Positions 1-9,335 of a stretch of DNA of 64,000 bases are shown in pieces. Where the stretch lies: NCBI GenBank assembly GCA_903907995.1, contig CAIVQH010000004.1, forward strand, positions 1 through 64,000. Reading direction: 5' to 3'. Each line of letters starts with the position of its first letter. Position 1 is the stretch's first letter. A program made the position numbers and the translations under genes. Below the pieces are notes generated by a model, which had not been told where the DNA came from, ran no database searches, and saw only the letters and a list, made by a program, of their open reading frames with translations. This stretch comes from an uncultured Verrucomicrobiota bacterium. Its GTDB lineage: Bacteria > Verrucomicrobiota > Verrucomicrobiia > Limisphaerales > UBA9464.

Positions 1-136
1 CATCCAGACCGTAAAGCGCAAAGCCCGCGGCTTCCGCTCCGTCGAGTACTTCTCCGCCATGATCTACCTCGTCGCCTCCCATCTGAAGTTCGACCTCCCT
101 GATCCCGTTCCAGCTACCCACACAAAGTCACCTTGA
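1..136 (+). CDS. Transposase C-terminal fragment (ISL3-like), cut by window edge
   Basis: An open frame enters from the left edge (first complete codon at base 2) and stops with TGA at 134-136, giving 45 residues. It contains KRKARGFRSVEYFSAMIYLV, which resembles the C-terminal end of ISL3-type DDE transposases, where a KARG(Y/F)R motif is followed by a hydrophobic IYL segment. Only the tail is visible, so neither the catalytic residues nor the inverted repeats can be checked. A full insertion sequence probably extends to the left. The family call is by recognition only. Confidence 0.6.
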   Translation, partial: IQTVKRKARGFRSVEYFSAMIYLVASHLKFDLPDPVPATHTKSP

Positions 137-187
137 GGCGATTCTTTCCTTGCCCGGTTTCATTTAACAACCGATCCATGGTGTCAT

Positions 188-3100
188 ATGAAATCCCGAC
201 AACGGCTCTCCCTCTTCTTGATCGGCCTGCTCCTTTCATGGGCTGAGCTTTTGGGAGCCGCACCCGGCACGCCGCTCTGGACTTTTCCCACCGACGCGCC
301 TGTGGCCACCTCGGTCGCCATCGGGGCCGATGGGACCCTCTATTTCGGGAACGATGGCAAAAAACTGTATGCCGTAGGACCCGACCACCAGTTAAAATGG
401 ACCTTTCTTGCCGGCGACGCCATCCGCAGTTCGCCTGCGGTCGGGGCCGACGGGACGATCTACTTTGGTTGTGACGACAAGCGTCTCTACGCCGTTTCTC
501 CGCAGGGAAGCCTCCGCTGGAGTTTTCTCAGTGCCGGTCTGGCCGAGACGCCCCCGGCGATTGGCAGCGACGGCACCATCTATTTCAGCATCGATGGACA
601 GACCTATGCCATCGCCCCGGACGGCAAGCAGCGGTGGAATTATCCGATCGGCACAAAGTCAACGGGGGCTCCCGTGCTCGGGACGGATGGGACGGTGTTC
701 ATCGGCGGCGGGGCGAACGCGGCCCATGCGCTGAAACCGGACGGGACCAAGCTCTGGTCACGGGATCTAGGTGCGGCCATTTTCGGCCTCTCCCTGGCCG
801 GCGATGGGACGGTGCTGGTGTCCACGGGCGGAACGATCAACCGCCTGTTTGCGCTGGATTCGCACACGGGCACCAACCGCTGGGCTTACCAGGCCGGCGG
901 TAACATCAACAGCTCGGCAGCCGTCGGTCCTGACGGTGCGATCTATTTTGGAGCCGCCGACTCCAAACTCTACGCGCTCAACCCGAACGGGACTCTCCGT
1001 TGGAAATATTCGGCCCTGTCCACCGTGCAGTCGCCCGCGATCACGGTGGATGGCACGGCGATTTTCAACGCCAACGATCACACCGTCACCGCCGTTGACG
1101 CCGCGGGCAAGCAGCGCTGGCAGTTTCTCGCGCCCAACTCACTGCTGGGCTCGCCCACCATCGGTCCCGGTGGAACCATTTATTTCGGCTGCTTTGACCG
1201 GCAGCTCTATGCGCTGACGGGTGACGGGGATCTGGCCGACAGCCCCTGGCCGATGTATCGCGGTGATTATCGGCATACCGCCAATCTGGCCGTGTCCGCG
1301 CCGCCGCTGGTGCAGCTGCAGCAGCCTTTGGCGGGAGACACCGTTTACTACGGCAATCCGGTACTGTTCAAAGCCTCCGTGGAGAGTTTGCGGGCTGTGC
1401 CGGCCCGGGTTGACTTCTACACAGGGGGGACATTGCTCGGCTCCGTGACCAACCGGCCGTTCGATTTCAGTTGGACCAATCCGCCCCTGGGATCTCTGGT
1501 CCTGAGCGCGGTCGCCATGGATGCATCGGGACGCCTGGCCACCTCGGCCCCCGTGACCCTCATGTACAACACGCGTATCACGGCCCGTCTGACCAATCCG
1601 GCCCCCGATTTGCATCTGCTGCTTCCGGGAGTTTTGCAACTGGGCGCGGATGTCCAATCGCCGGACGCCCCGATAACGGACGTGCAGTTTTTCGCGGGCA
1701 TCAACCTGCTGGGTGACGTGACGGCATCGCCCTATACCCTGGCCGTGACGAACCCTCCGGCCGGAAAGTTCGCGCTGACCGTCCATGCCACCGATGCGCT
1801 GGGTGGAAGCATCGACTCCGCCCCGGTCAACGTGGCCATCTATGCTCCGGGCGATTTTGATCCGTTGGCGGACAGTTTCTCCGGGACGGAAGACACGGTG
1901 CTGGGCGTTCCCGCGCCGGGAGTTCTGGCCAATGACATAAACAACGGGGCGGGCGTATTGTCGGCCGACCTTGTGATGCCACCGACCAAGGGGACGGTCA
2001 GTCTCCAGGCGGACGGCTCATTCCAGTATCAGCCGGCGACCAATGCCAACGGTCTGGACAGTTTCTCCTACCGCCTGATCGCCTCGGGGCGGACCAGTGC
2101 TCCAACCGTCGTCCAGCTCATCGTGCAGCCGGTCAATGACCCGCCGACACTCGAGGCCCAGGATTACCTAGTCGATCAAAACGGATATCTGGACCGGCTG
2201 ATCACGGCCTCCGATGTGGACAGCAGCCTGCTGACCTTCCGGATCAGCGTGGAGGCCGCCCATGGCAGCGCCCAGCTGGAGGGCGGCGATGCGACTTCAA
2301 TCCACCTGGTCTATCAGCCGGCGCACAATTACACCGGGCCCGACTCGGTGGTGTTGGTGGTCAATGACGGCCAGGCGGATTCCCTGCCGACCACGGTGCA
2401 GTTCCGGGTCCGGCCGGTGCCGTTTTCACCGGTGGCTTTGGCAGATCAGTATCAGGTGGAGACGGGGGCGCCGCTGGTGGTCGCCGCCGCCAACGGCGTG
2501 CTCGCGAACGATTACGACGACAACGGCGATCTGCTACACGTCCAGCTTGTGTCGCTGCCGCAGCATGGCCAACTGACCCTGCAGAACGACGGATCATTCC
2601 GATACGTGCCAGCCGTGGACTTTGTCGGCGCGGACGGTTTCACGTACATGGCCAGCGATGGCCAGCTTCACAGCGCCACCACTTCGGTGGCGCTCCTAGT
2701 GGGCAACGAACGGTGGCTCCCCCATGTGAGCACCAACCGGAATCTGGGCATCAGTCAGCTCGTCGTTTCGGGGACCAATCTTTATGTCGGGGGCACGTTC
2801 ACCTCCTTGGACGGGGTGCCCGTAAACCGGGTGGCCCACTGGGACGGGCATCAATGGTCGCCGCTGGTCGGCGCCCTGCTGGATGGCGTGAACAACGATG
2901 TTTACGCGATGGCGGCCGGCCTGCATGGGGACCTGTATGTCGGCGGCAACTTCACGACCGCCGGCGGCAGACTGGCCTCGCACGTGGCCCATTGGGACGG
3001 AGAGACTTGGACGGCCCTGGGCGGAGGGGTGAACCGGGCCGTTTATGCCCTGGCCGTGGCCGAGGACGGCCGGCTGTATGCCGGCGGCCAGTTTACGACC

Positions 3101-3955
3101 GCTGGACCGGTCAATGCCTCAGCCCTGGCAGTTTGGAACGGAACCGCCTGGTCGAAGGTGGGCGGAGGCATCAACGACAACAGTTTTGTCGGTGCGTTGC
3201 TGCCTTCCGGAACCAATCTCTACGTGGGCGGAGGCTTTTACCAGGCGGGTCCGGTCGCCGTCAGCAATGTCGCGCGCTGGGATGGGCAGTCCTGGGATGC
3301 GCTCGGTGGTGGGATTGAAACTCTCGGCACCGTTCGGGCGCTCGCGCTGTCGGGTTCCAACCTCGTGGTGGGCGGTCAGTTCAAGGTCGCCGGCGGCCAG
3401 CCCGCCATCAACGCCGCCCAATGGGATGGCAGCCACTGGACGGCCTTGGCGACGAGCATGGACGGATTCGGCCTGGTCACCAGTGTCACCAGCCTGGTGG
3501 TAAACGGCCCCGATCTTTATATGGGTGGAGAATTCCGGCAGTTGAATGGCATTTCCGCAACCGGAGTGGCGCGTTGGGATGGTTCGCGCTGGCATCCGCT
3601 CGGTACCGGCACCGATGCCAACAACCAGGATGACATGGTGCAGGCTCTGGCCATCAAGGACCAGCAGCTCTTCGTGGCGGGCACGTTCGTGGCCGCCGGT
3701 GGCAAAACGACCCCCGGTTTCGCCCGCTGGCTGCTGGCGCCCGAACTCACTTGGGAGGTGCATTTTGAGGGCGCGGCTTTGCATGCGGTGTCCACGGCGA
3801 CGGATGGCGCCAGATACCACATTGAGCGCTCGGCCGACCTGCAAACCTGGCAGCCGGTTCAGACCCTTGAGGCCAGTGAAGGACGGATTGAATTCATTGA
3901 TCCGACGCCCGGAACTGCCGGCTCCCTTTTCATCCGGGCGCGTCTGGCACCCTGA
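188..3955 (+). CDS. Secreted multi-domain protein: PQQ-like propeller, cadherin-like repeats, second propeller
   Basis: This 1255-residue protein has a Sec signal peptide (basic start, hydrophobic stretch, cleavage near LLGAAPG). Residues of about 30-360 are PQQ/BamB-like blades with repeated DGTIYFG and LYA(V/L) motifs. Residues of about 370-550 are Ig-like, and about 555-845 are three cadherin-like/tandem-95 domains (GVLANDI, GVLANDY; DGSFQY, DGSFRY). Residues of about 850-1165 are six repeats of the type LYVGG.F...G......A.WDG..W..LG. The C-terminus carries the RYHIERSADLQTW motif seen in secreted Verrucomicrobia proteins. No catalytic residues are apparent. A cell-surface or extracellular binding role is inferred. 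The gene stands alone, with its ATG at 188. Confidence 0.85.
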   Translation: MKSRQRLSLFLIGLLLSWAELLGAAPGTPLWTFPTDAPVATSVAIGADGTLYFGNDGKKLYAVGPDHQLKWTFLAGDAIRSSPAVGADGTIYFGCDDKRLYAVSPQGSLRWSFLSAGLAETPPAIGSDGTIYFSIDGQTYAIAPDGKQRWNYPIGTKSTGAPVLGTDGTVFIGGGANAAHALKPDGTKLWSRDLGAAIFGLSLAGDGTVLVSTGGTINRLFALDSHTGTNRWAYQAGGNINSSAAVGPDGAIYFGAADSKLYALNPNGTLRWKYSALSTVQSPAITVDGTAIFNANDHTVTAVDAAGKQRWQFLAPNSLLGSPTIGPGGTIYFGCFDRQLYALTGDGDLADSPWPMYRGDYRHTANLAVSAPPLVQLQQPLAGDTVYYGNPVLFKASVESLRAVPARVDFYTGGTLLGSVTNRPFDFSWTNPPLGSLVLSAVAMDASGRLATSAPVTLMYNTRITARLTNPAPDLHLLLPGVLQLGADVQSPDAPITDVQFFAGINLLGDVTASPYTLAVTNPPAGKFALTVHATDALGGSIDSAPVNVAIYAPGDFDPLADSFSGTEDTVLGVPAPGVLANDINNGAGVLSADLVMPPTKGTVSLQADGSFQYQPATNANGLDSFSYRLIASGRTSAPTVVQLIVQPVNDPPTLEAQDYLVDQNGYLDRLITASDVDSSLLTFRISVEAAHGSAQLEGGDATSIHLVYQPAHNYTGPDSVVLVVNDGQADSLPTTVQFRVRPVPFSPVALADQYQVETGAPLVVAAANGVLANDYDDNGDLLHVQLVSLPQHGQLTLQNDGSFRYVPAVDFVGADGFTYMASDGQLHSATTSVALLVGNERWLPHVSTNRNLGISQLVVSGTNLYVGGTFTSLDGVPVNRVAHWDGHQWSPLVGALLDGVNNDVYAMAAGLHGDLYVGGNFTTAGGRLASHVAHWDGETWTALGGGVNRAVYALAVAEDGRLYAGGQFTTAGPVNASALAVWNGTAWSKVGGGINDNSFVGALLPSGTNLYVGGGFYQAGPVAVSNVARWDGQSWDALGGGIETLGTVRALALSGSNLVVGGQFKVAGGQPAINAAQWDGSHWTALATSMDGFGLVTSVTSLVVNGPDLYMGGEFRQLNGISATGVARWDGSRWHPLGTGTDANNQDDMVQALAIKDQQLFVAGTFVAAGGKTTPGFARWLLAPELTWEVHFEGAALHAVSTATDGARYHIERSADLQTWQPVQTLEASEGRIEFIDPTPGTAGSLFIRARLAP

Positions 3956-4036
3956 ATCATGGCGGAATCCGGACGGTCACATCCGCGAGGTAACGGTGGT
4001 GGTTAAGGAGGCGGATGTAACCATCCGCGCTCCATT

Positions 4037-5626
4037 TCACTCGCTGTGTGCGTTGAGCTCCGCCAGCACGCCGACCAGCGCATCCTCCTCATTCCGGGCC
4101 ACACTGCTGCCGGTCGCGGCGTAGTTGTTCACGAGCAGGGCGAAGGCGAGGTGTTCACCCGCCGCCGTGGTGACGTAGCCTGCGAGTGCGCTGACGCCGT
4201 CCAGTGTGCCGGTCTTCGCATGCACGTTGCCCTTCGTGGGTGCGGTGGTGAAGCGGGCCTTCAACGTACCATCCACCCCACCTACGGGCAGGGCGTCGAG
4301 CCAGGCCTTTGACCAACGATGGCTCTTCATGTGGGTGAGCAACTGCACCAGCGCGTTGGCGGTCACAACGTTGGCGCGGGCCATGCCGGAGCCCTCCTGC
4401 AGCAGCACCTCACCCTTCGCGATGCCGGCGGTTTTCAGGAAGTCCTCGAGCGCGCGAAGGCCGGCCTCCTCCGTTGTGATGGCCCGGGGCCTGGCCCGTT
4501 CGTAGTCGCGCGGATGGCGCTCGGTCTCGGCGCCGGTTGCGAGCAGCAGGAGCTGCGCGTAAAGATTTTGCGACGGCTTGAGTGTCTCGCGCACGAGTTC
4601 CACCACAGCGGGTGAGGGGATTGCGGCCAGTTCGTGCCAGGAGTTGTCGCCATCCGCTGTCGCGGTTTCAGCGACACGCACGTTTCCGGCCACCGTGATG
4701 CCAGTCTGAGCCAGCGCCTCCCGCAGCGCGCAGCCGAAATAGCGGGCGGGCGAAGGCACTGAAACCTCTTCACGGGTGCGTTCGCCGCCGACCGGAAACT
4801 CGCCCGCAACCTCGATTTTTCCGGAGCCGGGCAGCCGCTCGAAACGAAGTGCGACCTCATGGGGCGCGGCCACGGTGAGGGCCGAATTGGTGAGCGTGAC
4901 CAGCGATGTGCCGTCGGCCAGATTGGTGGCGAGGGCGAAGGCGGGCGACAGGATGAGGCGGACCGGTTGTCCGGCCTTCGCGGCTGGGCCGGCGGTCAGA
5001 TGGACGACATTGTCATTAAACGTCAGAGCCGAAACGACCGGACCATACTTGGTGGATAGAGCATCCCACTCCCAGCCGCTGCCGTACGGCGGCCCACGAA
5101 AGGCGCTCGTGTCGCAGACCAGGTCGCCGGCGATGCGTTTTATGCCTGCTTCCTTCAGGGCGGAAACCAGGGGCGTCAGTGCGGATTCCCAGCGGCCGCC
5201 GTGCAGCCGGGTGGTGAAGGTGGGATCGCCCCCGCCCACCACGCGCAGATCGCCGGGCAAGATGCCGTCAGGGCGGGGAGCCTGACGAATGCGCAGCGAG
5301 GTCGCCAGCCGGTGATCCGCCCCGAGGCGGTCGAGGGCCAGCGCGCAGGTGAACAGCTTGGTGCAGGAGGCGGGGACCAGCAGCCGGGTCGCGTTCGTCG
5401 CGAAGAGCGTCTTGCCGGTGTCGAGCGAGATCACCTTGGCTCCCCAAGTGGCTCCGGCGAGGCGGGAGGCGGCAAGCTTCGTGGCAAATTGCGCGGGCAG
5501 CTCCGCCGGTGTGACCGGCAATGCCTTTGCGGTCGGGGCCGCATTGGTAGGGGCAGCGGATGCGTGCGCCAGCACCAGGGTCAGGCCGGCCAGCAGGCCC
5601 GTGTACCGGAGAAGTCGGGGCGACAT
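4037..5626 (-). CDS. dacB: D-alanyl-D-alanine carboxypeptidase/endopeptidase, PBP4 type (peptidase S13)
   Basis: This periplasmic peptidoglycan hydrolase is predicted to remove the terminal D-Ala or cleave cross-links. The three penicillin-binding motifs are visible: SCTK (serine about residue 87), SQN in the KPSQNLYAQ segment, and KTG in HAKTGTLDG. A signal peptide spans roughly residues 1-24. The ATG at 5626 (MSPRLL) is preferred over an upstream TTG at 5662 because it puts the basic n-region directly before the hydrophobic core. The product of 529 residues fits the family. The gene is divergent from the TPR gene at 5676, with about 50 bases between starts. Confidence 0.9.
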   Translation of the reverse strand: MSPRLLRYTGLLAGLTLVLAHASAAPTNAAPTAKALPVTPAELPAQFATKLAASRLAGATWGAKVISLDTGKTLFATNATRLLVPASCTKLFTCALALDRLGADHRLATSLRIRQAPRPDGILPGDLRVVGGGDPTFTTRLHGGRWESALTPLVSALKEAGIKRIAGDLVCDTSAFRGPPYGSGWEWDALSTKYGPVVSALTFNDNVVHLTAGPAAKAGQPVRLILSPAFALATNLADGTSLVTLTNSALTVAAPHEVALRFERLPGSGKIEVAGEFPVGGERTREEVSVPSPARYFGCALREALAQTGITVAGNVRVAETATADGDNSWHELAAIPSPAVVELVRETLKPSQNLYAQLLLLATGAETERHPRDYERARPRAITTEEAGLRALEDFLKTAGIAKGEVLLQEGSGMARANVVTANALVQLLTHMKSHRWSKAWLDALPVGGVDGTLKARFTTAPTKGNVHAKTGTLDGVSALAGYVTTAAGEHLAFALLVNNYAATGSSVARNEEDALVGVLAELNAHSE

Positions 5627-5675
5627 GCGAAAAAGGATTTTGCCAAGAGCGCCTTCCCGCAATAGAGGAAATGCC

Positions 5676-6173
5676 GTGCGAACGCTGGATTATCCTGACC
5701 GCCATTTCGTGCGTGCCGCGGAAGGCTGGCTGGAACTCGGCGATTCGGCCGAGGCGGCCCGGGAACTGCGCCAGCTAACGAAGGCGGCGGAGAAGCATCC
5801 CGACGTGCTGGAACTCCGTTGGCGGCTCTATGCGCTGACGCGCCAGTGGGACGCCGCCCTGGCAATGGCCCGTGCCGTCATCACCGTCGCACCGGAACGG
5901 CCGACGGGCTGGATTCACCAGAGCTATAGCCTGCACGAGCTGAAGCGCACGGATGAGGCGTGGGAACAGCTGCTGGCCGCGGCGAGCAAGTTTCCAGAGG
6001 ATTCCGTCATTCCCTACAACCTCGCCTGCTATGCCTGCCAGCTGGGCGACCTGCTGGTGGCCCGGGACTGGATCCAGAGGGCGGTGAAGCTGCTGGGCAA
6101 GGCGGAGATCAAGTCAATGGCGCAGTCGGACGGCGACCTCGCGCCGCTGCGGGACTACATCGACGGGCTTTGA
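5676..6173 (+). CDS. Tetratricopeptide-repeat protein
   Basis: This 165-residue soluble protein is built from helical pairs with TPR spacing (AEGWLELGDSAEAARELRQL, then WDAALAMARAVITVAPERPTG, then NLACYACQLGDLLVARDWIQ). The start is taken as GTG at 5676 because AGAGGA lies 6-7 bases upstream and the residues that follow begin the helical pattern. The longer open frame upstream overlaps dacB on the other strand and is not protein-like. No signal peptide is seen. A protein-protein interaction role is inferred and the partner is unknown. Confidence 0.8.
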   Translation: MRTLDYPDRHFVRAAEGWLELGDSAEAARELRQLTKAAEKHPDVLELRWRLYALTRQWDAALAMARAVITVAPERPTGWIHQSYSLHELKRTDEAWEQLLAAASKFPEDSVIPYNLACYACQLGDLLVARDWIQRAVKLLGKAEIKSMAQSDGDLAPLRDYIDGL

Positions 6174-6578
6174 TTACGGCTTGTCCGTGATCTTCTCCCA
6201 GTCGAAGCCCTGTTTCTCGGCATAGGTGGCAAACGCCTTTTCATGCAGGATCAGGACCGCGCGGACCACGCTGGAATCGTCGGCCCGGCCAAAGGTGCCG
6301 AGGAAATCGGGGATGATGTCGTTCTTGCGGTGGGCGTAGGTGAGCGCAAAGACCGCGGCGGAGAGGGCGTAGTAGGGGAGGTCCTTGTAGGCACCTTCGG
6401 CGGCGTCTTCCACCGCGTCGGCCAGAAACTCGAGCTGGTTCACGAGGTGCGGAAAATGCGGCGCGTTGATCGCCGCGAACTCGACCTTCCACATCGGCAC
6501 GTTGCGCAGGACCTTGTCGACGATGGCGGGCGTGATCTGCGCCGCCCCGTGGGCCACGTAATTGGCTATCTCGGACAT
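6174..6578 (-). CDS. YkvA-like DUF1232 protein
   Basis: This 134-residue protein carries the DUF1232 core near its C-terminal third: FALTYAHRKNDIIPDFLG followed by GRADDSSVVRAVL, matching the family pattern of an IPDF motif and a later DD pair. The ATG at 6578 is chosen over a GTG two codons earlier. It converges on the TPR gene and its stop abuts that gene's stop. The molecular function of DUF1232 proteins is not established. Confidence 0.65.
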   Translation of the reverse strand: MSEIANYVAHGAAQITPAIVDKVLRNVPMWKVEFAAINAPHFPHLVNQLEFLADAVEDAAEGAYKDLPYYALSAAVFALTYAHRKNDIIPDFLGTFGRADDSSVVRAVLILHEKAFATYAEKQGFDWEKITDKP

Positions 6579-6647
6579 GGGCACACAGTAGCGAAAGGAC
6601 GGCGACAGACAATCCGCAACTCACCTGTTTTTGGAGAGAGGGCCGAA

Positions 6648-6712
6648 GGAGCGCCGGTCTCCGACCCGGCGTGTTTGGTTCTCCGCCTCGCCGGCTCGGA
6701 GACGGGCGCTCC
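6648..6712. repeat. Long imperfect palindrome, interspersed repeat copy 1
   Basis: The left arm begins GGAGCGCCGGTCTCCGAC and the right arm ends CTCGGAGACGGGCGCTCC. They pair over about 24 of 26 positions around a short unpaired centre. It lies between the YkvA-like gene and cutA. A related element with the same arm motif (GTCTCCG...CCGGCG) is at 39027-39097. Confidence 0.75.
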
Positions 6713-6768
6713 AAGTTGCGAGCGAAATCCAAGCTGCGAAAACCATTTGGTCCGGTTTGAATCGAACC

Positions 6769-7098
6769 ATGAAGCGCACCTCCCGACACGTCCTCGTTTT
6801 CGTCACCGCTCCGGATTTGAAGACGGCCCGCGCCCTGGCCAAAGCGGCGTTGGAAGCCCGGCTGGTGGCGTGTGCCAACCTGGTGCCGAGGATGGAGTCA
6901 CACTACTGGTGGCAGGGAAAACTGGAGCGCAGCGCCGAGGTGCTGATGCTGATGAAGACCACCCGGCCGCAGCTGAAGGCCCTGGAGGAAACCATTCTCA
7001 CGAGCCACCCGTATGACACGGCGGAGTTCGTGGTGGTGCCGCTCGAGGCCGGCAGCGCCAAATATCTGGCGTGGATCGATGACAGCGTGCGGCGGTAA
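6769..7098 (+). CDS. cutA: CutA-like divalent-ion tolerance protein
   Basis: The 109-residue product matches CutA1 in length and in its segments: VFVTAPDLKTARALAKAALE, then LVACANLVPRMESHYWWQGK, then an E(V)LMLMKTT strand and HPYDTAEFVVVPL. CutA forms trimers with a ferredoxin-like fold and has been linked to copper tolerance, although its direct role is debated. The ATG at 6769 gives the standard N-terminus. The frame stays open upstream through the palindromic repeat, but that part is not CutA-like. Confidence 0.92.
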   Translation: MKRTSRHVLVFVTAPDLKTARALAKAALEARLVACANLVPRMESHYWWQGKLERSAEVLMLMKTTRPQLKALEETILTSHPYDTAEFVVVPLEAGSAKYLAWIDDSVRR

Positions 7099-7115
7099 GC
7101 CGGGTCAGCGCCGGC

Positions 7116-7352
7116 TCAGGCGGGCCGGGACGTCTGCGGTCGGGTGTTCACCTCGATCTGAACGGTATCGCGTTTGATGGCGGTGACCTGATCGTTCAGC
7201 TTCCGCAGTTCCTGGTGCAGTTTAGAGAGGTACGACCAGGCGATGAGCGGAAACAGCACCCAGCCGACCGCCAGAATCGTAAACAGGACGAGGCAGGCCA
7301 CCCCGGCGGTGGACGAAAAGAAGTTTTCCAGGCTGTGATCTGAACCATTCAT
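7116..7352 (-). CDS. Small membrane protein with C-terminal coiled coil
   Basis: This 78-residue protein has one hydrophobic helix at about residues 17-41 (GVACLVLFTILAVGWVLFPL), followed by a charged heptad-like segment (LHQELRKLNDQVTAIKRD). It is convergent with cutA and lies downstream of the dihydrouridine synthase gene on the same strand. No family is recognised. It could be a one-pass adaptor, but nothing specific can be concluded. Confidence 0.6.
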   Translation of the reverse strand: MNGSDHSLENFFSSTAGVACLVLFTILAVGWVLFPLIAWSYLSKLHQELRKLNDQVTAIKRDTVQIEVNTRPQTSRPA

Positions 7353-7413
7353 CGCACGAAAGAGTGCGGGCTTCCGGTGGCCGCTTCAACCTGTGGGCGA
7401 TTACGGATGAAGA

Positions 7414-8526
7414 TTACCAGACTTCCACCGGCCCCTTGGGCACCGGGATGGCCGTGCGGGTGGCCGAGGCGGGTTCGCTCTCTCGCATGAAGCTGGCGAC
7501 CATCGGCGGCGGCGTGAAGCGCGGCAGCAGCTCGCCACGTTCGTCACAGAACTGCGCGCGCCAGCGGAGGAAGTTCGCGAGGATCTCGTGAAACTGCGCC
7601 CGCGTGGACATCAGCACGACCTTCTTGTTGAACTCGCTCACCGGGCCGAAGCGCTTCGCGTACCATGGCGCAACCTTGCGGAACATCACGCAGCCCAGCT
7701 CCTCGCCGAAGACCTCGACCATCAGGTCGAGATGGCGGCACATCACCTGCACGCGGTCGTTGAACGTGGGCTCCGGCGGCAGCAATCCCGTCGCGACATA
7801 CTGCTGCGTGCGGACAAAAATCCACGGATCGTAGAAGGCGCCGCGACCGATGCTGACGCCGGCGCAGCCGGTCTCGTCGAACATGTGCTTCGCGGCGACC
7901 GGCGTGGTCACGTCGCCATTGCCGATGACCGGGATGCGCTTCACCGCCCGCACCACGGCGCGGATGCCGGCGAGGTTCACGGTGCCGCCGAAGCCCTGTT
8001 CCCGCGTGCGCCCGTGGACAAACACGGCGGCAATGCCCGCGTCTTCCAGTGTGCGGGCGAGGTCGGGCGCGGTGAGATTCTCGTCGTCCCAGCCGAGCCG
8101 CATCTTGGCCGTCACCGGAATTTTCAGGGCGTTCACCATCGTGCGGACGAGGTGCGCGGTCTTGTCCAGCTCGGTCATCATGGCCGAGCCGCCGCCGACG
8201 CGGCAGACTTTCTTCACCGGGCAGCCCATGTTGATGTCCACCGAGCTGACCCCGAGCGATTCAAGCCACAGTGCCGCGTCGCGCATCTCCTCCGGCACCG
8301 CGCCGAAGAGCTGCACGGCGAGCGGCCGGTCGCGCTCGTTGGTCTCGATGAGTTTCAGAGCCTTGCGGTTCCGCTCGATGAGCGAGCGCGCGTTGACCAG
8401 GTCGGTCGTGGCGAGGTCCAGCCCGCCGATCTCCCGCGCCACGATGCGGAAGGGCAGGTTGGTATAACCCGCCAGTGGCGACAGAAAGAGATTGGAGCGC
8501 AGTTGGAGCGTCCCGAACGAAATCAC
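7414..8526 (-). CDS. dusB: tRNA-dihydrouridine synthase (DusB-like)
   Basis: This FMN-dependent enzyme reduces uridine to dihydrouridine in tRNA. The 370-residue TIM-barrel protein shows LSPLAGYTNLPFR at the N-terminus, the active-site segment DINMGCPVKKV with the catalytic cysteine, AKMRLGWDD, VHGRTREQGF, and the flavin-phosphate region PVIGNGDV followed by GVSIGRGAF. It starts at GTG 8526. The DusB assignment over other Dus paralogues rests on the overall motif pattern. It is divergent from the ABC transporter genes. Confidence 0.9.
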   Translation of the reverse strand: MISFGTLQLRSNLFLSPLAGYTNLPFRIVAREIGGLDLATTDLVNARSLIERNRKALKLIETNERDRPLAVQLFGAVPEEMRDAALWLESLGVSSVDINMGCPVKKVCRVGGGSAMMTELDKTAHLVRTMVNALKIPVTAKMRLGWDDENLTAPDLARTLEDAGIAAVFVHGRTREQGFGGTVNLAGIRAVVRAVKRIPVIGNGDVTTPVAAKHMFDETGCAGVSIGRGAFYDPWIFVRTQQYVATGLLPPEPTFNDRVQVMCRHLDLMVEVFGEELGCVMFRKVAPWYAKRFGPVSEFNKKVVLMSTRAQFHEILANFLRWRAQFCDERGELLPRFTPPPMVASFMRESEPASATRTAIPVPKGPVEVW

Positions 8527-8648
8527 GGAGTGATCCTAGTCGCGGCAAGGCTCGGACGAAAGCCGGCAAACATGCCATTGAAGGCTGGCGGAGGCGAAAC
8601 CGTCGTTTGACTCGCGTGTCGATGGCGGCACGCTGTCCTCCGTTCAAG

Positions 8649-9335
8649 ATGGCCCTGCTGGAAATCACCGATCTCCGAAAGTCGTTCACCGCGCCTGATG
8701 GCGGGAAGCACGAAGTTGTCCGCATTGCGCGCTTTGCATTGGAAGCGAAGGCGCAGCTCGCCCTGAGCGGGCCGAGTGGCACAGGCAAGACCACGTTCCT
8801 CCACCTGATTGCGGGCATTCTGGCACCGGATGCGGGACGTTTGGTGCTGGACGGCGTGGAGATGTCGGCCCTGCCTGAGTCGGCGCGGGACCGCCTGCGA
8901 GCAACCTCGATCGGTTACATTTTCCAAACCTTCAACCTGCTCCAGGGCTTCACGGTGTTGGAGAATGTGTTGCTGGGGATGTCTTTTGGGCCCGGAGCAG
9001 ACCGAGCCCATGCCGAGGCGCTGCTCCGGCGGGTCGGGCTGGGCGAGCGGCTGAACCATTTTCCCCGGCAGCTTTCCACGGGCCAGCAGCAGCGGGTGGC
9101 AGTCGCGCGGGCACTGGCGAACCGGCCAAAGCTCGTCCTTGCCGATGAGCCGACGGGTAATTTGGACACCGCGAACGCCCGCGCTTCGCTAGCGCTGATC
9201 CGTGAGGCTTGCACCGAGAATGGCGCGGCGCTGCTGCTCGTGAGCCACGATCCGGCGGTGCTGGCGAGCTTTGAGAGCCATGCGTCGCTCGCCGAGCTCA
9301 ACGCGGCCTCGCGGCCGAACGGAGGTGCCCTGTGA
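8649..9335 (+). CDS. ABC transporter ATP-binding protein (LolD/MacB/ZrgB-like)
   Basis: This 228-residue ATPase has Walker A GPSGTGKTT (residues 41-49), the Q-loop region GYIFQTFNLLQGFTVLENV, the signature LSTGQQQRVAVARAL, Walker B LVLADEPTGNLD and the H-loop SHD. The pattern (PTGNLDTANA, FNLL) is that of LolD/MacB ATPases that pair with FtsX-type permeases. It overlaps the permease gene by four bases (GTGA), so the two are probably translationally coupled. The ATG at 8649 is chosen because the ATPase fold starts at once (MALLEITDLRKSF). Confidence 0.93.
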   Translation: MALLEITDLRKSFTAPDGGKHEVVRIARFALEAKAQLALSGPSGTGKTTFLHLIAGILAPDAGRLVLDGVEMSALPESARDRLRATSIGYIFQTFNLLQGFTVLENVLLGMSFGPGADRAHAEALLRRVGLGERLNHFPRQLSTGQQQRVAVARALANRPKLVLADEPTGNLDTANARASLALIREACTENGAALLLVSHDPAVLASFESHASLAELNAASRPNGGAL

